In this document: piece after piece, positions 1 through 5,266 of the stretch
Layout of the letters: every line of letters starts with the position of its first letter
Numbering within the stretch: position 1 is the stretch's first letter
NCBI GenBank assembly: GCA_015654495.1
Contig: JAATGW010000291.1
Span: forward strand, 1-5,266
DNA: 5,266 nucleotides
Origin: Chitinophagales bacterium
GTDB lineage: Bacteria; Bacteroidota; Bacteroidia; Chitinophagales; Chitinophagaceae
Direction: 5' to 3'
Notes under the pieces: model-generated
Told to the model about the DNA's origin: nothing
What the model saw: the letters and a program-made list of their open reading frames with translations, nothing else
Databases searched by the model: none
Position numbers and translations under genes: made by a program

Positions 1-219
1 CAGAAGTACGGGAGCCACATGTAGTGTGTAGAAGGGTGCAGTACAATGGATTTGTAGTGAAGCTTTTTTACTTGTGTGTGGATGTATCTAAGTAGGAGGA
101 AGCGAAAAACGAAATCTTTCTGCTGGTGAAGCAGGGATTGACAAGTAATAAGCTGACGATGGATTAGTGAGAACTATTAGTATCATTGTCACCCTATATA
201 TATAAATCCAGAAAGGAGA
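1..219. other. Unassigned left-edge sequence
   Basis: No gene can be supported here. One plus-strand frame is open from the window edge (codons from position 3) to a TAG at 93-95. Its roughly 30 residues are rich in Val, Arg and Cys and match nothing I recognise, so it could be the tail of a gene starting left of the window or simply chance. The other two plus frames stop within the first 30 bases. The stretch is G-rich compared with the rest of the window. TGACGATG (154-161) and CATTGTCA (184-191) can pair as an 8-bp stem with one G-U wobble. Together with the rightward terminator at 220-248 this suggests that a rightward transcript ends here, but its nature is unknown. Confidence 0.25.
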
Positions 220-248
220 TGGGGCTATTACAGAACCCCACTTTTTTT
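220..248 (+). terminator. Probable rightward intrinsic terminator
   Basis: TGGGG (220-224) pairs with CCCCA (236-240). The stem can extend inward through CT/AG if two A residues bulge. It is followed by C and then seven T residues (242-248), the classic layout of a Rho-independent terminator for a plus-strand transcript. No plus-strand gene is visible in the window, so the transcript it ends would have to start to the left. Read on the minus strand the hairpin has A residues before it and no U tract after it, so it does not serve the leftward operon. The stem is short, hence moderate confidence. Confidence 0.5.
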
Positions 249-276
249 CCTATGCCCCTGCTGAATATTAAATCAA

Positions 277-292
277 AAATACTTCAGTATTT
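277..292 (-). terminator. Possible leftward terminator of the operon
   Basis: AAATACT (277-283) and AGTATTT (286-292) form a perfect 7-bp inverted repeat, or a 6-bp stem with a four-base loop. It lies 8 bp beyond the stop codon of the NTF2-like gene. On the minus strand the stem is followed by a short U-rich run (about five U, then GAUUU). Position and tail fit a transcription end for the leftward genes. The all-AT-leaning stem is weak, so it could equally be a 3' end stabiliser or chance. Confidence 0.38.
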
Positions 293-300
293 AACAAAAG

Positions 301-744
301 TTATTCCCTCTTAATCAATGTCGAATGCAGCAACCTGACCTTCCAGATTTTTTTTTCTCTGACTAAAACCACGGTTTCGATCCATTCAACTGTACGCTGC
401 TTCCCATTGGCAGTTATATCTGCTTTATTGCGATAAGCCGTCCAGGCAACATTATGATCTACTGTTGTACTGATAAAGTCAAGTGTATTAATCCGCTTGA
501 AATCTGCAGACTGATTTTGAATTATGGCCCTCCTGATAAGTGTATCCAGGGTCCACACCATACCATATTCAAAAAATAAGACATCGCCGGTACAATAGGT
601 TTTGAGTGCTGATGAGTCCCGATCAGACAAAGCTTCAAACAGTTTCAGCAGAGATTGTTGCACGGCTTTTTCACTATCAGATTTCTGTGCCTGCAATAAA
701 CCGGCAAGAGAAAGAGTGATGAGAAAGAGCAGTAACTTTTTCAT
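301..744 (-). CDS. Exported NTF2/SnoaL-like (DUF4440-type) protein
   Basis: This gene encodes a 147-residue protein. Residues 1-20 form a typical signal peptide: two Lys, a Leu-rich core, then LLQAQ with likely cleavage near the Ala-Gln, so the mature protein should be periplasmic or exported. The remainder (about 24-145) has the size and rhythm of a single NTF2-like cone domain of the SnoaL/DUF4440 type. An N-terminal helix (AVQQSLLKLFEALSDRD) precedes a strand around DVLFFEYG (54-61), and the closing strands include WIETVVLVREKKIWKV (121-136) and RLLHST (137-142), where family members usually have a Trp-x-Ile/Val...His-Ser pattern. Such proteins may be small enzymes, binding proteins or accessory domains, and no catalytic set is evident. 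The ATG at 742-744 is 19 bp past the amidohydrolase stop, so the two genes are almost certainly co-transcribed. The fold is fairly sure but the function is unknown. Confidence 0.85.
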   Translation of the reverse strand: MKKLLLFLITLSLAGLLQAQKSDSEKAVQQSLLKLFEALSDRDSSALKTYCTGDVLFFEYGMVWTLDTLIRRAIIQNQSADFKRINTLDFISTTVDHNVAWTAYRNKADITANGKQRTVEWIETVVLVREKKIWKVRLLHSTLIKRE

Positions 745-763
745 GTTGATTTAAAAGATGAAC

Positions 764-2263
764 TTATTTTTTAAACTTTCCAAAAACAGGCTGGCCAGGG
801 AAAATATTTGCAACAGTTTTTCCATTTCTTAATATGAATTCGCCATTGACAATAACATATTCAACACCCGTGGAAAATTCGAGGCCTTTATCGAATGTGG
901 CTTTGTCAATGATTGTATCCGGGTTAAAAATAGTTATATCAGCGTCAGCTCCAATCTGAATACGGCCTTTGAATCGCATCATTGGTGAAACGCTTTCCAG
1001 TCTTCTGGCAGGTAAAAGAGTCACCTTTTCAATCGCCGTGTTTAAGTCAAGCACTTTATCTTCCCTTACATATTTGCCAAGAAGCCTTGAAAAAGTACCT
1101 GCAGTGCGCGGGTGTGCAAGTTTTGCATAGGTCATTCCATCAGATGCAATCATAGTTCCTTTTGAAGCAATACCGGTTTGAATCCAATCCGGTTTCATAG
1201 AATGAATGATTACCACTCCGCCTGCTTTTCTATAAATGTCAAAACTTTCTTTTGTTAGTCGCTCACCCGTTGCAACCCATTGAAGATCTCCATAAGAAAT
1301 GCCCAGCCGCTGTTGCCAGCCTTCATCAAAGAGCGCTGACTGCAAACCGGTGGAAGCGGCTGTGTAAGGATACAATTCTGTGGAAATATCAAAGCCCTTG
1401 CTTTTTGCCGTCTGGACCATTTCAATGGCCATATGAATCTGACCCAGGGTGGAACTGTTGATATGATTGATATGTAAAGAGGCGCCAGTTAAAACCGCGT
1501 CCGAAATGGCCTGCTGTACTGCCATGATCCCACCTTCACGCACATGCGAGAATATAAGCTCTTTCAGTTCGCCTGCCAGTTGATAAACACGGAAAACTTC
1601 CTCTGCTTTTGCTCCCGGAATATAGGCAATGGGAACGCCGATACCAATTCCTCCGCACGCCAGAGAGGCACGGATATTTTCAAGTGTCTTACTGATCTGC
1701 TCTCGTGTAAGACTGGTCTTGTATGTAACGCTGATTTCCGCCTGCATTGCCGGCAATGACGATTCTCCTTTCAGTGCAGCATCCTTTATTGCAGTCAGTT
1801 CCTTCTGATAACTACCGATAGCTTTGAATCTTTCAAAAGCCCAGCAAACACTTGCTCCATAATTGATCAGTGCTTTTGATTTGCGCGAAGCGTACCAGTT
1901 TTCTAAAAAGTCTACTCCGAATTCCAGTTCCAGAGCAGTGGTGACACCATCATGTAATTGGTATTCCTGTTCGACATTTGTGCGGCCGTGTATATGCAGA
2001 TCAATAAAACCCGGAGCAACAACCAACCCGGTCACATTAAATGTTTCCCTGCCCTTTAAAGGTTCAGAACTTATCTGTGCAATCCTGTTGTTGAGGATGC
2101 CTATATTTCTAATGGCATCCAGTTTTGTTTCAGGATCAATCACGCGGCCACCGGAAAGTACAATATCATATACGATGCCTGGCTGAGCTATTATTTTTTG
2201 AGCACTGTTCACTCCAGGTTGCAGAAGCAAAAAAATCAAAAACATTTTTATTCTTGTTGGCAT
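764..2263 (-). CDS. Exported amidohydrolase, N-acyl-D-amino-acid deacylase-like
   Basis: From the ATG at 2261-2263 this is a 499-residue amidohydrolase-superfamily enzyme, similar in length to D-aminoacylases, which hydrolyse the amide bond of N-acyl-D-amino acids. It starts with a signal peptide (MPTRIKMFLIFLLLQ..., cleavage near NSA-Q, residue 21). Visible family marks are PGFIDLHIHG (84-93, metal-binding H90 and H92), His240 in FSHVREGG, His264 and His267 in LHINHIN, YPYTAASTG (298-306), the catalytic-type Asp375 in IASDG, HPRTAGTF (384-391) and the C-terminal beta-sandwich segment GADADITIF (438-446). The Cys that binds metal in characterised D-aminoacylases (GNCG after GVTT) is absent: here GVTT is followed by ALELEFG, with Glu112 and Glu114 as candidate ligands. 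A TTG at 2306-2308 would add 15 residues ahead of the signal peptide, so the ATG is preferred. The downstream NTF2-like gene is 19 bp away. Class is confident, substrate unknown. Confidence 0.88.
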   Translation of the reverse strand: MPTRIKMFLIFLLLQPGVNSAQKIIAQPGIVYDIVLSGGRVIDPETKLDAIRNIGILNNRIAQISSEPLKGRETFNVTGLVVAPGFIDLHIHGRTNVEQEYQLHDGVTTALELEFGVDFLENWYASRKSKALINYGASVCWAFERFKAIGSYQKELTAIKDAALKGESSLPAMQAEISVTYKTSLTREQISKTLENIRASLACGGIGIGVPIAYIPGAKAEEVFRVYQLAGELKELIFSHVREGGIMAVQQAISDAVLTGASLHINHINSSTLGQIHMAIEMVQTAKSKGFDISTELYPYTAASTGLQSALFDEGWQQRLGISYGDLQWVATGERLTKESFDIYRKAGGVVIIHSMKPDWIQTGIASKGTMIASDGMTYAKLAHPRTAGTFSRLLGKYVREDKVLDLNTAIEKVTLLPARRLESVSPMMRFKGRIQIGADADITIFNPDTIIDKATFDKGLEFSTGVEYVIVNGEFILRNGKTVANIFPGQPVFGKFKK

Positions 2264-2471
2264 TATTTCAATTGAGTTTAATAATGAAGTTTCCAAATTA
2301 ATCCGCAAAGAGTTTTATATTCGATTTTTAAAGGAAGTGCTGGCGTGTAGCTGGTATGTGAATGGTTTCCGGAGAAGGTTGGCTTACTGATGCTTCCATT
2401 TTTCTGTTTTTAATTATTCAAAATATGCTGATGGACTAATATTTATTCCGGAATGGTTAATCTGTGCCGGA

Positions 2472-3818
2472 TTAGCTGGTCAATTCAATTTGTTCTAATT
2501 TATTTATACGATCCAAATGATCACGCGTACGCAAAATCTGAAGCATTAACAACGATACACATAACATAGCTGAAAAGGCAAGCAGGGTGTATTCCCAACT
2601 GAAATTATTTTTGAGGGGACCAATGGATGCTGATCCGGCAATATAGCCCAGGTTGGCAATAGTCATGTATAAAGTAAACTGGCTGGCAGAAATTTTCTTC
2701 CAGCACAATTGCATCGCCACCGCAAATATGCCTACAGTAGAAAAAACATAGAGTATATTATAAAAAAAGATGTAGCTGGTGGTAAAATAGGCGTGGCCCC
2801 AGTACAGCTTCAGAAAAGCCATAAAGATCACGAGCAAAATCACTGTACAATAATAAATTGATAGCATACGGATTTTGCCAAATCTGTCAATCAGAAATCC
2901 ACCGATCAGCATTCCCAAAATTCCTGCAATCAGGGACGAAGTAGCATTAACCCGCGAATATGCCTGGTCGGTCCAGCCAACTGCCTGAATAGTAAATACA
3001 GGAATGAGTGTATTCATAAAATTGAATGCCATACCAGAAAAGAATAAGATGACTGAAAGGATCAGGCTGTTTCTTAAAGTGAATACGCTGTACAATGATT
3101 TAAAGATTACTGACCAGCTTTGCAGGTGCATTTCTTTTGTATCTTCTGATGCTTCTCCTGAACTCCATGGTAATAATTTTTCGCCTGGTCGTTCCCGGAG
3201 CGAAAGTGGTACAAGCATTATCATACAAACCAGAATTGATAATGAAAGGATGGCAATAGAAAATCCATAATGATTGATGAGCCAGGTGCCCGTTGCAAGA
3301 GATGCTGAAATACCCACTGTTTTTGATCCCCACATCATACCGTTTGCCCTTGCCTGCTGTTCGATCGGAATAATGTCAATAGCCATTCCATCTGTAGCCA
3401 CATCCTGAAAAGCACCAAAAAAACTGATGAAAAATCCCGCGACCATGAACCAGCCCAGGTTATTTAGAGGATCGGGGACGAGTGCTATACCGATGAAACT
3501 GGCCATAAGTCCCAGCTGCCCGAATATTACCCAGGGTCTTCTACGGCCCATCGGCAAATAGGTGAATCTGTCCATCATTGGGGCGACCACAAATTTAAAA
3601 CTCCAGGGTATGCCAACTACTGCAACGAAGGCACCGATTTCAGCAGGAGATTTCCCATTCATGGCCATCCAGGCAGGTATGCCGAAATAAGTCATTCCTT
3701 CAGGTATTCCTTGTGCTATGTATAAAGCAATAAAATTGAAATATCTTAAAAAGGAATTCTCTGAGAGTGCGGGCCATGCTTTCCCCGGATTTATAAGGTC
3801 GGGTGTTTGATCATTCAC
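2472..3818 (-). CDS. Major facilitator permease, AmpG-like
   Basis: This gene encodes a 448-residue integral membrane transporter with about twelve hydrophobic segments split by a charged loop near residues 207-240. The first half closely follows the AmpG (PAT) pattern: YIAQGIPEGMTYFGIPAW (33-50), GIPWSFKFVVAPMMDR (69-84), the loop 2-3 motif ending MGRRRPW (90-96), and FQDVATDGMAIDIIP (137-151), which resembles the AmpG TQD-x-A-x-D segment. The second half repeats the MFS signature as DRFGKIR (311-317). AmpG proteins import anhydromuropeptides, but many Bacteroidota homologues are uncharacterised and the cargo here cannot be read from sequence. The apparent start is GTG (3816-3818), with no in-frame ATG upstream before a stop at 3870-3872. 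The first internal Met (42) lies inside TM1, so it is not a plausible start. An out-of-frame ATG (3827-3829) encodes only four codons across the GTG. The gene lies between two exported hydrolases on the same strand and may import their products. Confidence 0.87.
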   Translation of the reverse strand: MNDQTPDLINPGKAWPALSENSFLRYFNFIALYIAQGIPEGMTYFGIPAWMAMNGKSPAEIGAFVAVVGIPWSFKFVVAPMMDRFTYLPMGRRRPWVIFGQLGLMASFIGIALVPDPLNNLGWFMVAGFFISFFGAFQDVATDGMAIDIIPIEQQARANGMMWGSKTVGISASLATGTWLINHYGFSIAILSLSILVCMIMLVPLSLRERPGEKLLPWSSGEASEDTKEMHLQSWSVIFKSLYSVFTLRNSLILSVILFFSGMAFNFMNTLIPVFTIQAVGWTDQAYSRVNATSSLIAGILGMLIGGFLIDRFGKIRMLSIYYCTVILLVIFMAFLKLYWGHAYFTTSYIFFYNILYVFSTVGIFAVAMQLCWKKISASQFTLYMTIANLGYIAGSASIGPLKNNFSWEYTLLAFSAMLCVSLLMLQILRTRDHLDRINKLEQIELTS

Positions 3819-3940
3819 TTTTCGATCATTTAATCTATTAATAAAATTTGAAGGATTCGATTGGAGCTTTCACACTAAAACAACCAGCATGTCTTTTGAC
3901 GAACTGAGATCTGGAAATATCGGAATTTCAGAAACGTTTT

Positions 3941-3964
3941 CAGATCCCGGTTTAACAGGATCTG
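3941..3964. other. Perfect inverted repeat between hydrolase and permease genes
   Basis: CAGATCC (3941-3947) and GGATCTG (3958-3964) are perfect reverse complements around a 10-base loop. The repeat lies 22 bp beyond the stop of the metallo-beta-lactamase-fold gene and 123 bp before the permease start. Neither strand has a U tract after it, so it is not a standard intrinsic terminator. It could be an mRNA processing or stabilising hairpin, or an operator for the permease. A related AGATCTGG occurs at 3907-3914, making three AGATCY-type sites in this gap. Confidence 0.4.
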
Positions 3965-3986
3965 TCAATACATATAGCACTTTGGT

Positions 3987-4829
3987 CTATTTTATCCGGG
4001 CAACTCCTTCAGCCACTGCCGGAAAATTTTTAAATACCAACGGATCGTGACCCGGGATGATAAACTTAGTATCTGAAGCAAGGGTCTTCATCCGTACTAT
4101 CGCTTTTATATAACCGCTGATATCCCAGGTAGCATCTTTTGGTGCCGACTTTAAATGATTTACGTTGTAATAAGTGTAAGCATTATCAGAAGCGAGGATG
4201 ATTTTTTCTGATCCGGTTTTTACCAGAACATATTGTGAGTTATAGGTGTGTCGTGATCCGGTGTAAACAGAGATGCCGGGTAAAATCTCCTTGTTATCTC
4301 CATCTACCAGTGTTAATCTGCCAGCAATATTCAGTTCCAGTAATTTTCGTGCGACTCTTTTATGATAATCTTTCTTACCGTTTTTTTGCCATGCGCCGCT
4401 AACACAATAATTGTAGTCTTCTTTCTGGATCCATACCTGTGAATTTGGAAAAAGATCTACTCCATCAGCGTGATCCCAATGCGGATGTGTTAAGATAATA
4501 TCGGTTACGTCTTTAGCCTGCAGATTTAATTTGAACAGTACAGAATCGGGACGCAGAAAATTTATAACTCCAAAATCTTTGGCATCCTCAATATCTGAAT
4601 TAAAACCAGCATCAACGAGGACTATTCTGTTATTTCCTTTAACCAGCCAGATCAGGAAATCCGCGTGCATACTGTCTTTTTGCGGGGCGTCCAGCACCAA
4701 TGCAGAAAGAGGTAAGGTAAAGCTTACTGCCGCATATTTCAGGGCATATATTTCATAGCCCGGATTTTGAGCGTTGGCGTGTATACTCACCAGAATCAGT
4801 ACTCTAAATAGGATTTTATTCATTCTCAT
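3987..4829 (-). CDS. Exported metallo-beta-lactamase-fold hydrolase, AHL lactonase-like
   Basis: This gene encodes a 280-residue protein whose first 20 residues are a signal peptide (MRMNKILFRVLILVSIHANA, cleavage before Gln21), so it acts outside the cytoplasm. The rest is one MBL domain with a full dinuclear metal site: THPHWDHADG (H115, H117, D119, H120), His194 in GSRHTY, Asp215 in ASDNAYTY and His261 in PGHDP. Tyr218 sits three residues after Asp215, the same spacing as the Asp-Tyr pair of the AiiA lactonase, and the length is close to the secreted Bacteroidota lactonases. This supports an N-acyl-homoserine-lactone lactonase or a relative opening another lactone or ester. The general MBL class is certain, the lactone substrate is inference. 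ATGs at 4829 and 4823 are both possible and both leave the signal peptide intact. It is the first gene of the leftward set, with palindromic DNA upstream and the permease 168 bp downstream. Confidence 0.87.
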   Translation of the reverse strand: MRMNKILFRVLILVSIHANAQNPGYEIYALKYAAVSFTLPLSALVLDAPQKDSMHADFLIWLVKGNNRIVLVDAGFNSDIEDAKDFGVINFLRPDSVLFKLNLQAKDVTDIILTHPHWDHADGVDLFPNSQVWIQKEDYNYCVSGAWQKNGKKDYHKRVARKLLELNIAGRLTLVDGDNKEILPGISVYTGSRHTYNSQYVLVKTGSEKIILASDNAYTYYNVNHLKSAPKDATWDISGYIKAIVRMKTLASDTKFIIPGHDPLVFKNFPAVAEGVARIK

Positions 4830-4904
4830 TTTTTCGTGACATTATTATTAATCGGGTCTGTTTCTTTTTAATTTTGAAATCCTTCCTGTTGGTTGAGGTT
4901 GCAT

Positions 4905-4935
4905 CAGGTAAATTCAGCCTGTACCTGTTTGTTTT
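4905..4935 (+). terminator. Weak terminator-like hairpin, rightward
   Basis: CAGGTA (4905-4910) and TACCTG (4922-4927) are perfect reverse complements around an 11-base loop, followed on the plus strand by TTTGTTTT (4928-4935). The form is that of a rightward terminator, but no plus-strand gene precedes it. It lies 76 bp upstream of the lactonase-like gene, so an operator or chance is also possible. Confidence 0.22.
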
Positions 4936-4970
4936 ACGTTAAACGTATAACGTTTAACGTAAAACGTAAG
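4931..4970. repeat. Heptad repeat forming a 16-bp perfect palindrome
   Basis: Two structures share these bases. Arms of 16 bp (4931-4946 and 4950-4965) are perfect reverse complements around a three-base ATA centre. Positions 4936-4970 also read as five back-to-back heptads: ACGTTAA, ACGTATA, ACGTTTA, ACGTAAA, ACGTAAG. Every heptad begins ACGT. As RNA either strand would fold into a long hairpin, but no U tract follows it, so it is not an ordinary terminator. It sits about 100 bp upstream of the lactonase-like gene and just before the hairpin repeat cluster. It may be a mobile palindromic repeat, a multi-site protein binding element or the residue of repeat slippage. I recall similar ACGTTTA-type strings in Bacteroidota intergenic DNA, but could not check this here. 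Confidence 0.75.
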
Positions 4971-5008
4971 CCCCTGAACATTTAACTTTAAAACCGAAAT
5001 GATAATTC

Positions 5009-5075
5009 GATAAATGCTCCATCCCTACGGGTTCCAGGGTTAAAACCTGGCGCAATAAATTGCACCTACCCTCCG
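5009..5075. repeat. REP-like hairpin repeat, first copy plus upstream tail fragment
   Basis: The core hairpin is CCAGG (5034-5038) with CCTGG (5046-5050) around a seven-base loop. It is followed by CGCAATAAATTGCACC and a degenerate CCTACCCTCCG, which aligns with the tail of the copy at 5146-5191. Bases 5009-5031, ending CCCTACGGG, align with that same tail (TATAATATCACC...CCTACGGG), so a decayed earlier copy probably abuts this one. No protein-coding reading is supported. Confidence 0.6.
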
Positions 5076-5142
5076 ACACAGAATAAAATTTCGAATTCTG
5101 AAAATTAATAAAAGGGTTGAATTTTTTCAGATTTCTTACTTG

Positions 5143-5191
5143 TTCCCCAGGATTGAAATCCTGGGCTATAATATCACCGTTCCTACGGGAC
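5143..5191. repeat. REP-like hairpin repeat, best-preserved copy
   Basis: The main hairpin is CCCAGGAT (5146-5153), loop TGAA, ATCCTGGG (5158-5165), a perfect 8-bp stem. The tail CTATAATATCACC follows, then a second small hairpin, GTTCC-TAC-GGGAC (5179-5191), with one T-G wobble. This two-hairpin layout is the fullest unit in the cluster and the reference for the other copies. The 67 bp separating it from the first copy contain two further short inverted repeats, CAGAAT/ATTCTG (5079-5100) and CTGAAAA/TTTTCAG (5098-5130), which overlap and so are mutually exclusive folds. Confidence 0.62.
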
Positions 5192-5239
5192 TGAAAAACC
5201 GCAATTGTATTGGCTGTTAACTTCGGCCTTCGTACTTCC

Positions 5240-5266
5240 TACCCAGGGCTTGCGCCCTGCGCTACA
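5240..5266. repeat. REP-like hairpin repeat, copy cut by window edge
   Basis: CAGGGC (5244-5249), loop TTGC, GCCCTG (5254-5259) forms a perfect 6-bp stem. It is followed by CGCTACA, matching the GGCTATA start of the tail in the copy at 5146-5191 before the window ends. The loop and stem are more GC-rich than in the other copies, so this may be a different subtype of the same element. Confidence 0.52.

Noticed and set aside
1252..2186. Three plus-strand reading frames antisense to the amidohydrolase (1252-1461, 1544-1759, 1863-2186)
   Set aside because: They lie wholly inside a gene with strong family motifs on the other strand, and their translations are Cys- and Ser-rich without domain features, as expected of shadow frames.
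2264..2471. Promoter for the amidohydrolase
   Set aside because: I scanned by eye for the Bacteroidota TAnnTTTG element in this gap, and also before the permease and the lactonase-like gene, and found no match. Only near misses such as TTAATTTG occur. A promoter may exist but cannot be placed.
2447..2471. TCCGG/CCGGA pairing just after the permease stop as a terminator
   Set aside because: The stem is only 5 bp with a 15-base loop and no U tract follows on the minus strand, so it is too weak to call.
3004..3333. Overlapping reading frames inside the permease gene on both strands (3004-3270 plus, 3100-3333 minus)
   Set aside because: The permease frame is continuous and explains this DNA with membrane segments and MFS motifs. 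The alternatives are low-quality and lack their own context.
3889..4050. Plus-strand 53-codon ATG reading frame running from the gap into the antisense of the lactonase-like gene
   Set aside because: More than a third is antisense to a well-supported gene, the rest covers the inverted repeat, and the peptide has no recognisable domain or signal. There is no upstream support for a start.
4531..4758. Plus-strand 75-codon frame antisense to the lactonase-like gene
   Set aside because: It is fully covered by a gene with an intact metal site and signal peptide, and has no recognisable features.
5009..5266. CRISPR array
   Set aside because: The copies differ in stem sequence, their spacing is uneven (about 112 and 98 bp between cores), and there are no identical repeats with uniform spacers or cas genes.

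Overview
The window looks like a piece of a Bacteroidota chromosome, probably of the Chitinophagaceae or Sphingobacteriia type. The evidence is moderate AT richness, exported proteins whose signal peptides end in Ala-Gln, AT-rich gene leaders without clear Shine-Dalgarno sequences, and an intergenic cluster of hairpin repeats of a kind I associate with this phylum. The assignment is inferred from style and no marker gene is present.

Layout: positions 1-300 hold no confident gene. A terminator-like hairpin reading rightward (220-248) and one reading leftward (277-292) suggest that two transcription units meet here. Four genes follow, all on the minus strand. In transcription order they are an exported metallo-beta-lactamase-fold hydrolase resembling acyl-homoserine-lactone lactonases (3987-4829), an AmpG-like major facilitator permease (2472-3818), an exported amidohydrolase of the N-acyl-D-amino-acid deacylase type (764-2263, possibly to 2308), and a small exported NTF2/SnoaL-like protein (301-744). 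The last two are only 19 bp apart once the amidohydrolase stops, so they are very likely co-transcribed. The gaps before the permease (168 bp) and before the amidohydrolase (163-208 bp) are wide enough for separate promoters, although no gene is interrupted or reversed. The gap between the hydrolase and the permease contains a perfect 7-bp inverted repeat.

Positions 4830-5266 carry no gene but are rich in structure. There is a terminator-like hairpin, then five consecutive ACGT-nn-A heptads that together make a 16-bp perfect palindrome. Next come at least three copies of a hairpin-plus-tail repeat (CCAGG...CCTGG, then a C/GGC-A/T-ATAA tail and a CCTACGGG motif), the last cut by the window edge.

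How the genes may work together: a lactone-opening hydrolase, an N-acyl amino acid amidohydrolase and a permease could form a short scavenging route for N-acylated amino acid compounds outside the cytoplasm. One version is two-step breakdown of acyl-homoserine lactones. Another is turnover of D-amino-acid or peptidoglycan fragments, suggested by the AmpG-like permease. Both are inferences from family and neighbourhood. The sequence alone does not fix any substrate, and no clearly new system is demonstrated.
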